DNA from: Acetobacterium wieringae | GTDB taxonomy: Bacteria > Bacillota > Clostridia > Eubacteriales > Eubacteriaceae | Length of the DNA: 64,000 bases | Assembly (NCBI RefSeq): GCF_001766835.1 | Contig: NZ_LKEU01000029.1 | Location: 1-64,000 of the forward strand | Direction of reading: 5' to 3' | In this document: in pieces, positions 50,430-60,197 of the stretch | How the letters are laid out: every line of letters starts with the position of its first letter | How positions within the stretch are numbered: the first letter of the stretch is position 1 | Notes under the pieces: generated by a model | Told to the model about the DNA's origin: nothing | Database searches by the model: none | The model's input: the letters and a program-made list of their open reading frames with translations, nothing else | Translations under genes and position numbers: made by a program

Positions 50430-51483
50430 TGTACACGACCTCCCGGATAATATCCAGAATCTTTTGGTTTTCCTGGGGTTTGCCCATCGAAAAACGAATA
50501 CTGCCGGGAGTCACGTCTGTCTCGGCAAAGCGTTTAATCAGGATGTTTCGTTTCAGGAGCGCCTGATAGATGGCTTCAGCCCGGTCGCTTTCAAAATAAA
50601 TAAAATTGGCGCCGGAGGGATAAAGGGTCAGGCCGGGAAAGGTCTCCAGCACCTGCATCGCATTTTGGCGCTCGGCCCTTAAAATTTCCAGATTACGCAG
50701 GATCGCATCGCAGTTTTTAAGGGCGATAACGGCCAATTTCTGGGTCAGCACATTGAGATTGTAGGGACCCTTAACCTTGTAAAGAATATCAATTATTTCA
50801 CTGTTGCCGAGGGCATAGCCACAGCGGATACCAGCCAGACCGAAGGCTTTAGACAAGGTCCGCAGCACCAGCAGGCGGGGGTATTTTTCCAGCAGATCAA
50901 CGCCTGATTCACCAAAGAACTCGATATAGGCTTCGTCGAGGATCACCAGTGAAGGAACCGCATCCAATATTTTGACAATATCCGCTCGACTAAAAATATA
51001 GCCGGTGGGGTTGTTAGGGTTACAGATATAAAGCAGTTTGGCCTGATTCTCACAAGCCGCTGCAATCAATCCCTCCACGTCGGGAATGTGGCTCGGCAGA
51101 TCGGGGACCATGATATGTCGGGCATTGGCAATGGTGGCCCAGATATCATACATGGCAAAGGACGGTGAGTGGGAGACCACCACATCACCGGGATCGACAA
51201 AGGCCTGGTTGATCATCGCAATCAGCTCATCCGAGCCGGAACCGCAGATAATGCCTTCGCCCGGGACACCGGTGTAGTCACTAATGGCTGCGATCAGTTC
51301 CGGAAAACAGGCCTCCGGGTAGCGATTTAAATCAGTGTTACAGATTTCGTCGCAGAATTTTCGTTTGAGCTGCATGGGAAAGTCATAAGGACTTTCATTG
51401 GCATTGACGACGATCTCAAACTGCGGGGCATCGACCTTGTAGGCAATTAATTGCTGAATATTTTTTCGTATCAGTGATTCCAT
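50419..51483 (-). CDS. hisC: Histidinol-phosphate aminotransferase HisC
   Basis: A 354-residue PLP fold-type I enzyme with NANESPYDFP, CGSGSDELI, NPNNPTGYIFS and the Schiff-base lysine in RTLSKAFGLAGIRCGY. It follows hisD with a one-base overlap. Confidence 0.96.
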   Translation of the reverse strand: MESLIRKNIQQLIAYKVDAPQFEIVVNANESPYDFPMQLKRKFCDEICNTDLNRYPEACFPELIAAISDYTGVPGEGIICGSGSDELIAMINQAFVDPGDVVVSHSPSFAMYDIWATIANARHIMVPDLPSHIPDVEGLIAAACENQAKLLYICNPNNPTGYIFSRADIVKILDAVPSLVILDEAYIEFFGESGVDLLEKYPRLLVLRTLSKAFGLAGIRCGYALGNSEIIDILYKVKGPYNLNVLTQKLAVIALKNCDAILRNLEILRAERQNAMQVLETFPGLTLYPSGANFIYFESDRAEAIYQALLKRNILIKRFAETDVTPGSIRFSMGKPQENQKILDIIREVVYNEA

Positions 51484-52763
51484 TAGTCTTCAAACCGCCT
51501 TTCAACTGCTTTGGCATGGGCATCCAATCCTTCACAACGGGCAAAGGCGGCAATCTTGGGATAGACTGACTGCAATGCGGCCTGATCATAGGATAGGATG
51601 CTGGATTTTTTCAAATAATCATAGACTCCCAGAGGAGAAGAGAATTTAGCTGTGCCGGAGGTCGGCAAAGTGTGGTTGGGCCCGGCAAAATAATCGCCCA
51701 GGGGTTCTGGGGTGTAGGCACCCATAAAGATGGCCCCGGCATTTTTTACTTTTTCCAGCGAATCCATCGGGTGTTCGATCAGCAGTTCCAGATGCTCGGG
51801 CGCAATCTGGTTGGACAGCTCAAAGGCCTCGTCGAGATCTTTGACAATAAAGATAAAGCCATAATCATCGACAGATTTTTTGGCGATTTCTTTGCGGCTT
51901 AAGTCTTCACTGATCTGGCGGTAGACTTCATCGATAACCTGATTGCCGAGCTCCGCTGAGGTCGTCACCAGAATCGGCATTGCCAGTTCATCGTGTTCGG
52001 CTTGCGACAGCAGGTCAGCGGCGGCATAAACCGGGTTGGCATTTTCATCAGCAATGATCAGGACCTCGCTGGGACCGGCAATCATATCGATATCGACCTT
52101 GCCAAAAACTTCTTTTTTAGCGGTGGCGACATAAATATTCCCGGGACCGACAATCTTATTAACCGCTTTGATGGTTTCCGTGCCATAGGCCAGGGCGGCA
52201 ACCGCCTGGGCGCCGCCGATTTTATAAATTTCGTGGACGCCGGCAATTTTGGCGGCCGCCAGGATCGTGGGATTGATTTTGCCGTCCCGACCCGGTGGCG
52301 TCACCATCACCAGGGACTTGACCCCGGCCACCAGCGCCGGAATGGCATCCATCAGCACGGTCGAAGGGTAGGTTGCTTTGCCACCTGGGACATAGAGGCC
52401 GACCCGTTCAATCGGTGTGATGTGCTGACCCAGGATGACCCCAGGTTGGGGCGTGTAGGTCCAGGTAGTTTCTAACTGTTTTTCGTGAAAATCACGAATG
52501 TTCTCGGCCGCTTCCCGGATGATATCCAGAAGTTCAGCGGGAACCGCGGCAAAGGCTTCATCAATTTCTGCTTCGGTGACCTGCAAGTGGGTGAGTACAC
52601 AGTGATCAAGAGCTTGCGTATAATACAAAAGAGCGGCGTTGCCTTCTTTTTTGACGCCCTTAATTATTTCCAGAACGGCGTTGCGAATATCCTCCCGCTC
52701 ATCGTCGTTGCGTTTTAAGATGGTGTCAAGGTCCATCCCTTGTTTATAAGTGATAGTTTTCAT
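51483..52763 (-). CDS. hisD: Histidinol dehydrogenase HisD
   Basis: A 426-residue zinc enzyme with RVGLYVPGGKATYPS, GPGNIYVATAKKEVFG, GPSEVLIIAD and the metal/catalytic region SQAEHDELA. It makes histidine from histidinol with NAD. It begins 47 bp after hisG. Confidence 0.97.
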   Translation of the reverse strand: MKTITYKQGMDLDTILKRNDDEREDIRNAVLEIIKGVKKEGNAALLYYTQALDHCVLTHLQVTEAEIDEAFAAVPAELLDIIREAAENIRDFHEKQLETTWTYTPQPGVILGQHITPIERVGLYVPGGKATYPSTVLMDAIPALVAGVKSLVMVTPPGRDGKINPTILAAAKIAGVHEIYKIGGAQAVAALAYGTETIKAVNKIVGPGNIYVATAKKEVFGKVDIDMIAGPSEVLIIADENANPVYAAADLLSQAEHDELAMPILVTTSAELGNQVIDEVYRQISEDLSRKEIAKKSVDDYGFIFIVKDLDEAFELSNQIAPEHLELLIEHPMDSLEKVKNAGAIFMGAYTPEPLGDYFAGPNHTLPTSGTAKFSSPLGVYDYLKKSSILSYDQAALQSVYPKIAAFARCEGLDAHAKAVERRFED

Positions 52764-52810
52764 TTTATTCCTCTCGATTTAATTAAATAACCAGCTCTCG
52801 TCACTAATAA

Positions 52811-53431
52811 CTACAACTGGTTTTCAAATGCCTTGATAATGGGGTCGATCATTTCCCGTTTAGTTTTCAGGCTGACCTGATTGACAATCAATCGGGAGCT
52901 GATCTCGCAGATTTCTGCCAGCACCGATAGTCCGTTTTCTTTCAAGGTGCTACCGCTTTCGACGATATCGACGATGCAGTCGGCCAGACCAATCAGCGGG
53001 GCCAGCTCCACCGAGCCATTGATTTTAATGATATCGACCAGTTGGTTTTTGGTATGAAAGTATTCTTTGGCGATAACCGGGTATTTGGTACCGACCACCA
53101 TTTTTTTACCATAGGGGATGGGACGGTTTTCAAAGCCAGCCACGCACATTTTGCATTTGCCGATGTCAAGGTTTAGCATCTCATAAACCTGGGCCGGGTG
53201 TTCCAGCAGCACATCCTTGCCGACAATCCCAATATCGGCGGCGCCTTTTTCGACATACGTGGGAACATCCGGTGATTTCACCAGAAAAAACTCAATTGCA
53301 CCGGTGGTATCGGTAAAGATCAGTTTGCGGCTTTTTTCTGAGTAGTCGGAAAAAACATAACCGAGATCAATTAACAGCTCAATCGCTTTTTTGGCGACAC
53401 GGCCCTTGGCCAGGGCGAATCGGATGACCAT
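52811..53431 (-). CDS. hisG: ATP phosphoribosyltransferase HisG, short form
   Basis: A 206-residue HisG without the C-terminal regulatory domain (RFALAKGRVAKKAIELL, GAADIGIVGKDVLLE, DIVESGSTLKENGL). Short HisG needs HisZ for activity and feedback control, and hisZ lies immediately upstream. Confidence 0.97.
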   Translation of the reverse strand: MVIRFALAKGRVAKKAIELLIDLGYVFSDYSEKSRKLIFTDTTGAIEFFLVKSPDVPTYVEKGAADIGIVGKDVLLEHPAQVYEMLNLDIGKCKMCVAGFENRPIPYGKKMVVGTKYPVIAKEYFHTKNQLVDIIKINGSVELAPLIGLADCIVDIVESGSTLKENGLSVLAEICEISSRLIVNQVSLKTKREMIDPIIKAFENQL

Positions 53432-54688
53432 TTATTGCACCTCGCTTTCGGAACTAATTGTTTTGATTTCTGAAAAATTTCCGTTGTTTTCGGAAAAGAG
53501 TTTGCCGTCCATTATAAAGTACAGGGCGGCATTTTTATAAAGGGCATTTGCCTGGAAAGACAAAGCATGCGTTTCTTTCGTTTCATTCATCAAGAAAACT
53601 TCGGCAATGGCTCCTTGAGATCGCAATTGCTCGGCCATTTTGTAGGCGTTGGCTTTTTGTGCTTTTTCATAAAAAAGCACATGGATCCGCTGGTCATCCC
53701 GGGGCAGTAGCTGATGTTGCTCCATGTAATCAATCACTTTGAGCAGATCGATGGCAAAACCGCAGGCCGGACGGGGAATACCGAATTTTTCCGATAAATG
53801 GTTGTAGCGTCCGCCGCTGATCACCGGCTCGCCACAGCTGTTGATATAACCTTTAAAGTTGATATCACTGTAATAGTTCATCTGATTGGTAAAACCAAGA
53901 TCAAAACTGACATAATCAGCCAGGCCAATGATCTCCAGATGGGCGTAGATTTCAGAAATTTTTTCGACAACCTGACGCATTTTATCATTGATGCACAGGG
54001 CTTCCATCTGTTTTAATACCGTTTTAGGCTCGCCATAAAGCAGTGGCAGTTTAAGAATGATGGCTTTTTTATCATCCGGCAAGGCCAGCTTTTCCAGATA
54101 GTTGGCGATGTCGCCAATGTTTTTGTTTTCGATGTATTTAAATAGGGTAGCCTTCTCTTTGGCGGAAAAGGCCAAATCGTCAAAAAGAAAATTGATGAAG
54201 CCGACATGGCCCAGATCAATATGGACATCGTTAATGCCGTTTTGAAGCAGGGAACGGATCGCCAGGGCAATCACTTCGCCGTCACATTCCGGGCTGTTGT
54301 TGCCAAAATATTCGATCCCAATTTGGGTAATCTCTTTTTTGATGATCTCTGGTGATGAAAAATTACGATAAATGTTGGTCTCATAAGAAAATTTAATGAC
54401 ATCCTGAGCATTGGGATGGTTCATAGCAGCCATACGGGTCACCGGCAAGGTGGCATCGGGCTTCAAGACAAGGACCTTGCCCTGATGATTCACCAGCTTA
54501 AAGAGATCATCGCTGGGGATAGAATCTTCATTGACGTAAAGGTCGTAGGTTTCAAAGGTGGGGGTGGAAATCTGATGATATCCAAAGGACCGGTAAAGTG
54601 ACATAAGTTTATGATTGATTTGCTGCAAGGCAAAATAATCCTGATGCTGGATGTTTTCGAATCCATCGATGGTATAATTGAAAAGCAT
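53432..54688 (-). CDS. hisZ: ATP phosphoribosyltransferase regulatory subunit HisZ
   Basis: A 418-residue HisRS-like protein (ISTPTFETYDLY, FKLVNHQGKVLVLKPDAT, ISGGRYNHLSEKFG) without tRNA-binding parts, hence HisZ. The start is ATG 54688 behind AAGGAGG; an upstream in-frame ATG at 54763 lies in the promoter. It is the first gene of the operon and abuts hisG. Confidence 0.95.
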   Translation of the reverse strand: MLFNYTIDGFENIQHQDYFALQQINHKLMSLYRSFGYHQISTPTFETYDLYVNEDSIPSDDLFKLVNHQGKVLVLKPDATLPVTRMAAMNHPNAQDVIKFSYETNIYRNFSSPEIIKKEITQIGIEYFGNNSPECDGEVIALAIRSLLQNGINDVHIDLGHVGFINFLFDDLAFSAKEKATLFKYIENKNIGDIANYLEKLALPDDKKAIILKLPLLYGEPKTVLKQMEALCINDKMRQVVEKISEIYAHLEIIGLADYVSFDLGFTNQMNYYSDINFKGYINSCGEPVISGGRYNHLSEKFGIPRPACGFAIDLLKVIDYMEQHQLLPRDDQRIHVLFYEKAQKANAYKMAEQLRSQGAIAEVFLMNETKETHALSFQANALYKNAALYFIMDGKLFSENNGNFSEIKTISSESEVQ

Positions 54689-54745
54689 GTGAACCTCCTT
54701 GTTCATATTTGCTTTATTGCTGTAGTCTGGTAAAGTGTTAGCTCT

Positions 54746-54773
54746 ATTGTAGCATGAATTCACAATTTGTCAA
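54746..54773 (-). promoter_or_regulatory. Histidine operon promoter
   Basis: On the minus strand TTGACA (54773-54768) and TACAAT (54751-54746) are 16 bp apart, with an extended TGC before the -10. The leader is only about 50 nt and shows no T-box or His-codon attenuator. Confidence 0.8.
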
Positions 54774-55082
54774 AGCTTTTTAAGTGATTTATTAATTTTC
54801 CTTCTGCCGGATGCTTGTTACAAGCAAGGACGATTAGATTATTGGTGTATGATTGATTCCAAATATGTTCATTGTTATCTACATGTCGGCGACAAAAATA
54901 GATGTAGTTCAAAATAGATAGTCCAATTTAAAAAAATAAAAATGGACAGTAATGGATTTTGTTGACAGTATGTATTATAATATATCTGTGAATTGAAGGC
55001 AAATATCCTAAGTATCATCTTTGAACAAATAGCTTGGTTGATATGCCGATTACATGATACATCAGAAAGCAAGGTGTTCATT

Positions 55083-56906
55083 ATGCAAAATGAGATAAAT
55101 ATTTTTTTAGGAGAGAATATAACAACAATGGTAATATTAGGAACCATTGTTATTTTTTGTTTGGCAGGGACAATTATCTATCATCTCGTTAAAATCAATA
55201 ATCGGCGGGAAGAGTGGGAACAGGCTGAAAAGGTGTTTCAGGGAGTATTCAATCAAGTGACAGATAGTATTGTTGTAGTTGATAAAAATGGAATCATACA
55301 TAAAGCAAACGAAACATTTTTGAAGTATCAGGGAAAACCAGCAGATAAAATTATCGGAAAAAGTATCCAACGGATTCCGATGGACTATGTTTTTGAAGAC
55401 GAGATGGACCAATTAAAAAAAGCGATTGCTGAAAAGGGTGTGTATGAAAGGGATATCAAGTTTTATCATAAAAGTGGTGAGGTAATTCCAATTCATCTAG
55501 TTTTTAAACCGTTGAAGATAAACAGTAAAAAGGGACGTGAAAAAACCTACATGGTGGTAACCGGTACAGATTTGAAAAATACCTATGAAAAGGATGAGTA
55601 TATCAGTCAGCAGAAAGAAGAACTGTTAGAAATTCAGCATCTTGCCCATTTGGGCTATTGGGAAATGAATTATTTAACAAAAAAAATTTACTGGTCAAAA
55701 GAGCTTTATAGTATACTTGGCTATGAAGAAGGTGAGGTCGAGCCGAATCTTGACATCATCTACTGGATGGCTTATGAGGATGATCAGAACCGGGTTTGGA
55801 AAGCCTTCTTACGGGCATTTCAGGCGCAGGAAAAAGTGGATACACATTACCGGATAAAAAACAACCGTGGTGAAATTCGGGATATCTATTTGCGAATTCG
55901 ACATTATTTCACTAAAGAAAATGAGCATCTTCGAACCATTGGGATTCTTCAGGATGTCACAAAACAGGTCGATTTACGTGAAGAACTAAATGCACAACTG
56001 ATTTTCACAGATAAGGTGCTTAACAACAGCAGGCTTTTATTTATTGAATTTGACAGTAATTTTGAAGTTAGAAACATTAATCACGTGGTTCAGCAATTGA
56101 GTGGAATTACTGATGATGAGATCGAAAATAAAAATCTTCGAGATGTTTTTGGAAATCTTAACCGTGCACATCGAAAGTTTGTTAATGAAAATTTAGATTT
56201 TCGACGACCATTACCCTTTAGAGATTACAAAGGAAATATCCATTATATTCAGTGGGATCATGCGACTTTTTCCAGAAGAGATGGAAAAAACACTAATATT
56301 CTGCTTGGTATTGATGTATCAGAAACTATCGAAAAACGCAAAGCCTTGGAAGCCGCGTTTGTTCAGGATCCAGTCACTAAATTACCCAATCGTTATAAGT
56401 TGGAACAGGTTTTGGATAATTACTTTGACAAGAACGGGAAAAACCCTGATAAGAACCTGGCTTTGATTTTTATTCACGTTGAGGGAATTCATTTGGTCGG
56501 TGACGCATTTGGTCAGGCTGTTGAAGATCATTTGATGCAGTCGTTGAGTGAGCGGTTATATGGTTGTGTTGGGAAATATGGGCTTTTCGTTCGTCGTTAT
56601 ACGGATCAGTTTGTTTTGTTTTATCCGTGTGACACGGGTATTAAAATAGTTATGGAGATTTGTCAATTGATATCGAAATTGTTTGATGTGCCCTTTGTTA
56701 TTGAGGAAAACGCATTTACATTAAAATGCCATATTGGAATTTCAAAATTTCCTGACCATGCAAATACTAAGGATGATTTAATCCGCTTTGGTAGCGCAGC
56801 GATGCATGAGGCGCAGCGATTAGGTCTGGATTACTATTTTTTTTATGATTCATTAGAAAAGAAATTAAAAAGCAAAGTGATTGGATACAAACAAAAAAAC
56901 AATTAA
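55083..56906 (+). CDS. Membrane multi-PAS protein with degenerate GGDEF domain
   Basis: The 607-residue protein starts at ATG 55083 (AAGGTG before it; a TTG at 54993 is also in frame). It has one transmembrane helix (about 15-38), three PAS domains (about 55-175, 190-315, 320-440) and a C-terminal GGDEF fold (from DPVTKLPNRYKLEQVL). The active-site loop reads RRYTDQFVLF instead of GGDEF, so cyclase activity is unlikely. It may bind GTP or c-di-GMP or act by protein contact. It is followed 15 bp later by a HAD phosphatase gene. Confidence 0.88.
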   Translation: MQNEINIFLGENITTMVILGTIVIFCLAGTIIYHLVKINNRREEWEQAEKVFQGVFNQVTDSIVVVDKNGIIHKANETFLKYQGKPADKIIGKSIQRIPMDYVFEDEMDQLKKAIAEKGVYERDIKFYHKSGEVIPIHLVFKPLKINSKKGREKTYMVVTGTDLKNTYEKDEYISQQKEELLEIQHLAHLGYWEMNYLTKKIYWSKELYSILGYEEGEVEPNLDIIYWMAYEDDQNRVWKAFLRAFQAQEKVDTHYRIKNNRGEIRDIYLRIRHYFTKENEHLRTIGILQDVTKQVDLREELNAQLIFTDKVLNNSRLLFIEFDSNFEVRNINHVVQQLSGITDDEIENKNLRDVFGNLNRAHRKFVNENLDFRRPLPFRDYKGNIHYIQWDHATFSRRDGKNTNILLGIDVSETIEKRKALEAAFVQDPVTKLPNRYKLEQVLDNYFDKNGKNPDKNLALIFIHVEGIHLVGDAFGQAVEDHLMQSLSERLYGCVGKYGLFVRRYTDQFVLFYPCDTGIKIVMEICQLISKLFDVPFVIEENAFTLKCHIGISKFPDHANTKDDLIRFGSAAMHEAQRLGLDYYFFYDSLEKKLKSKVIGYKQKNN

Positions 56907-56921
56907 ATTGAGGAGTCATCT

Positions 56922-57566
56922 ATGGCCTATAAATGTGTGGTTTTCGATTTTGATGGTACCCTTGCGGATACTGAAGAGAAAGCCTTTAATATATACAACG
57001 AACTGGCAACAAAATATAAATACAGCACTGTCACCATGGAAGAACTTCAGCATATTAAGAATCTTCATGTGAAAGAGATAAAGGAAATTGTTGATATCCC
57101 ATTTTATCAATTTCCTCGAGCACTGCGGGATGGGCAAAAAATGATGCGCAAGGAATCAAATGAAATCCATGCTTTTGCCCCAGATATTCATGCGTTTTTT
57201 ACGGCGTTGAGACGGGAAACCAAGCATATTGGCATTCTCACCTCGAATATAAAGAAAACTGTTTCTGATTTCTTAATAACTTACGACATCAGTCATGAGA
57301 TTGAATTTATCATGTGCTCGGCACTGATGTCGAAGTCAAAAAAAATCAAGAAGGTGCTGCGTAAGCATGATATTAAACCTAGTGAAATGTTATATATCGG
57401 TGACGAAGTCCGAGATATTGAAGCCTGTCATAAGGTTGGGGTCGATGTTGCTGCGGTTAACTGGGGCTATAATACACCCCTTGCTCTTGAAAAGTGTAAA
57501 CCCACGTTCATGATTGACAATATCTGGAAAGTCATTGATATTGTTAAAACAAAAAATGATCATTGA
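56922..57566 (+). CDS. HAD-superfamily hydrolase (phosphoglycolate-phosphatase-like)
   Basis: A 214-residue HAD enzyme with the nucleophile motif FDFDGTLADT, motif II LTSN, motif III lysine (KSKKIKKVL) and motif IV GDEVRDIEAC. The cap is helical (about 15-80). It probably dephosphorylates a small metabolite. It starts behind GAGGAG, 15 bp after the PAS gene, and may share its transcript. Confidence 0.9.
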   Translation: MAYKCVVFDFDGTLADTEEKAFNIYNELATKYKYSTVTMEELQHIKNLHVKEIKEIVDIPFYQFPRALRDGQKMMRKESNEIHAFAPDIHAFFTALRRETKHIGILTSNIKKTVSDFLITYDISHEIEFIMCSALMSKSKKIKKVLRKHDIKPSEMLYIGDEVRDIEACHKVGVDVAAVNWGYNTPLALEKCKPTFMIDNIWKVIDIVKTKNDH

Positions 57567-57627
57567 ATCGGATTTATGCATCAGTAGTGGAACAAATAAT
57601 CTTCAGTGCGCCGACGCTAATTACCCG

Positions 57628-58044
57628 CTATGGTGTGATTAGACGGTATTTGCTGGGCGTTTTGGATACCAACACAGAGACATTCAGATCTTTGTTTATT
57701 TCATCAACAAGGGCGGTAATGGATTCGTCATTGGCACCATAAATCACACAATTTAGTGTGGTTTCATCTACAATTAATGCGCCAATATAATAATAGCCAT
57801 TAGAAACAGTTAGTGTTACGCCGCTCACATGGTTTAAAAGTTTCATTTTAATTATTTCAATGGCCTCCTGGGTATCCATGATTTGTTTACCGGTACTCAC
57901 ATCATTGAGTCCGATAAGAAGCTCATAACGGTCGGTGGATTCCAGACCCAGGGAATCGGACTCTTTTTCAGAAGTCGGTATACAGCCAACTAGTGTTGCA
58001 ATAGAGAGGAATAGAATACATACAATAAATAGTCTTTTTCGCAT
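57628..58044 (-). CDS. Small lipoprotein, DUF3574-like
   Basis: The 138-residue protein has a lipoprotein signal with lipobox TLVGC (Cys about 21). The mature part reads RYELLIGLNDVSTGKQIMDT ... DVNVSVLVSK-like, a compact alpha/beta fold that resembles DUF3574. It stands alone behind AAGGAG. The family assignment is tentative. Confidence 0.65.
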   Translation of the reverse strand: MRKRLFIVCILFLSIATLVGCIPTSEKESDSLGLESTDRYELLIGLNDVSTGKQIMDTQEAIEIIKMKLLNHVSGVTLTVSNGYYYIGALIVDETTLNCVIYGANDESITALVDEINKDLNVSVLVSKTPSKYRLITP

Positions 58045-58241
58045 CGGATTGTTCTCCTTAAATGATTTGCTAGTGGATCATAATAATCTTAATCATAACA
58101 CATTTTGATGGCAAATGAAATGCTCAATGGGATGAATGATTTGCGCCAAAAGCTTAGCCAGAATATTAAATAGTATGGTAAGAACGTCTAGGCTTCGCTG
58201 ATTTCAGGACGAATGCTTAAAATAAAAAGAGGGGTATTTTT

Positions 58242-59618
58242 ATGACCGGTTTGGTTTTGATGAGTACATTTTCAATTGCAATTGGTGTGATGATTATCGC
58301 CATTTCAAGATGGGGTGTCCACCCCTTTTTAGCGATTATGGGTGTTTCATTAATTCTTGCTGTGGTTGTCGGATTGCCGCTTTCAGAAATTCCCGGAATT
58401 TTAGGATCCGGATTTTCAGGAATATTTACAAGTATTGGTATTGTGATTATTCTGGGTGCTTTAATTGGATTAATCTTGGAAAAAACTGGTGCGGCAATTA
58501 AATTGGCAGACCTTGTAGTAAAGATGGTGGGACAGAATAATCCTGAACTGGCTTTGATGATTATAGGATGGGTTGTCGCAGTGCCGGTTTTTTGCGATAG
58601 TGGGTTTGTAATCTTAGATCCGATTCGCAAAGCAATGCAAACAAAAACCAGAACCTCATCAGTAGCCATGACGGTAGCTCTGGCAGCGGGACTTTATACG
58701 GCTCATGTATTTATTCCACCCACACCAGGACCGATTGCAGCAGCTGGAACGCTTGGGGTTGGAAATAATTTGCTGTTAGTTATTGGTGTCGGTACACTGG
58801 TGTCGATTCCTACATTAGTGGCGGCGCTGATATTCTCAAAATACATTGGTGAAAAAATCAAATCAAAAGATGAACTTGAGGATCAGGACTATCAAAAAAA
58901 TATGGCGGAACTACTTTCTGAATATGGTGAAATACCAGGTGGTCTGGCTTCCGTTGCTCCGATTCTGGTACCTGTGGTACTGATGGCGCTTGGTTCAATT
59001 ACCAGTTTATTCTCAGTTGGTGGAATATTGGGTCAATTTTTTGCTTTTTGTGGAACTCCCATGATTGCACTAACGGGAGGGTTATTATGTGCGTTGGGGC
59101 TCTTGATTTCAACAAAAAAAACAGCAGATTTTTATGAACTGACCAATGAAACCTTGAAGATTGTTGGACCCATACTATTTGTAACAGCTGCTGGTGGGGT
59201 TTTAGGTAAGGTGATTGTTGCAGCTGGCTTTGTTGAATTTATTCAGTCCAATGCCGGTTTCATATCCCAGGCCGGTATCTTTTTTCCATTTCTGATTGCA
59301 GCTATTTTAAAAACGGCTCAAGGATCTTCAACAGTTGCGATGACTACGACGGCAGGAATTATGGGCAGCTATTCAGACGCTGGCTCAATGATGACGGCAT
59401 TAGGTTTAAGTACCCCATTATCTGCAGTTCTGGCAGTGCTGGCGATCGGGGCTGGGGGAATGACGGTATCCCATGCAAACGATAGCTACTTTTGGGTGGT
59501 GACAAACTTTGGGGCAATGGCACCCCAGGATGGCTATCGTACCCAGACGCTATTGACCCTGATTATGGGAATGACAGCAATGGTAACTATTTTTATTTTA
59601 TCGCTATTCGTGTTATAA
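58242..59618 (+). CDS. GntP-family permease
   Basis: A 458-residue transporter with about twelve helices and GntP signatures (LGSGFSGIFTSIGIVIILG, HVFIPPTPGPIAAAGTLG, AQGSSTVAMTTTAGI, SHANDSYFWVV). The family takes up gluconate, fructuronate, glycerate or related hydroxy acids with protons. No kinase or dehydratase gene is adjacent, so the substrate is open. Confidence 0.93.
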   Translation: MTGLVLMSTFSIAIGVMIIAISRWGVHPFLAIMGVSLILAVVVGLPLSEIPGILGSGFSGIFTSIGIVIILGALIGLILEKTGAAIKLADLVVKMVGQNNPELALMIIGWVVAVPVFCDSGFVILDPIRKAMQTKTRTSSVAMTVALAAGLYTAHVFIPPTPGPIAAAGTLGVGNNLLLVIGVGTLVSIPTLVAALIFSKYIGEKIKSKDELEDQDYQKNMAELLSEYGEIPGGLASVAPILVPVVLMALGSITSLFSVGGILGQFFAFCGTPMIALTGGLLCALGLLISTKKTADFYELTNETLKIVGPILFVTAAGGVLGKVIVAAGFVEFIQSNAGFISQAGIFFPFLIAAILKTAQGSSTVAMTTTAGIMGSYSDAGSMMTALGLSTPLSAVLAVLAIGAGGMTVSHANDSYFWVVTNFGAMAPQDGYRTQTLLTLIMGMTAMVTIFILSLFVL

Positions 59619-59691
59619 TTAAGTAATTAATAGTCTAAAAATTAAATGTAACGATTAAGATATTGTTATTCATATTATGGTATTATTATCC

Positions 59692-59718
59692 TAAAGTAAA
59701 GGCATCGCAGTACGATAA
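59692..59718 (+). promoter_or_regulatory. SigD-like (sigma 28) promoter upstream of yjfB
   Basis: TAAA (59692-59695), 15 bp, then TACGATAA (59711-59718) closely fits the motility sigma consensus TAAA-N15-GCCGATAT. It lies 95 bp before the yjfB ATG. Confidence 0.5.
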
Positions 59719-59812
59719 CATACATGTGTTTAGAATGTAGATTAAGGCAACGGCTGATTCGAACGAATTTGTTTCATGAAATTTTCATTGATTCACAAAA
59801 AAGAAGGGTGGA

Positions 59813-60025
59813 ATGAATATGGATATTGCGGCACTATCAATGGGTTTGAGCCAAATGCAGGTTAGTCAACAAGCCAGTATTTCGGTGATGAAAATGGCAA
59901 TGGATACTGGTACAGAGCAAATGACTGATATGATGGCAATGGTCGAAACAGCGACTCCGTCGGCCACTGTAGCTGGTCCTGCACCAGATCCTAATATCGG
60001 CCAGTTGTTGGATATCTCGATTTAA
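59813..60025 (+). CDS. YjfB-family putative motility protein
   Basis: The 70-residue protein matches YjfB (PF14070): DIAALSMGLSQMQVSQQASI, VMKMAMDTG, and a C-terminal end NIGQLLDISI. The family is linked to flagellar motility regulons in Firmicutes. A SigD-like promoter upstream supports this. ATG 59813 or 59819 may be used after AGGGTGG. Confidence 0.88.
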   Translation: MNMDIAALSMGLSQMQVSQQASISVMKMAMDTGTEQMTDMMAMVETATPSATVAGPAPDPNIGQLLDISI

Positions 60026-60029
60026 ATGG

Positions 60030-60062
60030 ATCCAGCCGGATTATAACACCGGCTGGATTTTT
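60030..60062 (+). terminator. Terminator after yjfB
   Basis: ATCCAGCCGG (60030-60039) pairs with CCGGCTGGAT (60049-60058), followed by a T-run, 4 bp after the stop. Confidence 0.92.
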
Positions 60063-60197
60063 CATTGTTAATATACATAAGGTGCAGGTAATTTCGATAA
60101 ATATTCTGTTGCGGGAATTATTGCAAGCCTGATGGTTTAAAAGTAAAAAATGGGGTACAAATCAGATCATAGACTAAAGAAAGCTGGAGGAAATAAA

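Noticed and set aside
54689..54745. T-box or His-codon attenuator before the histidine operon
   Set aside because: The leader is only about 50 nt and has no specifier loop, T-box sequence or run of His codons.
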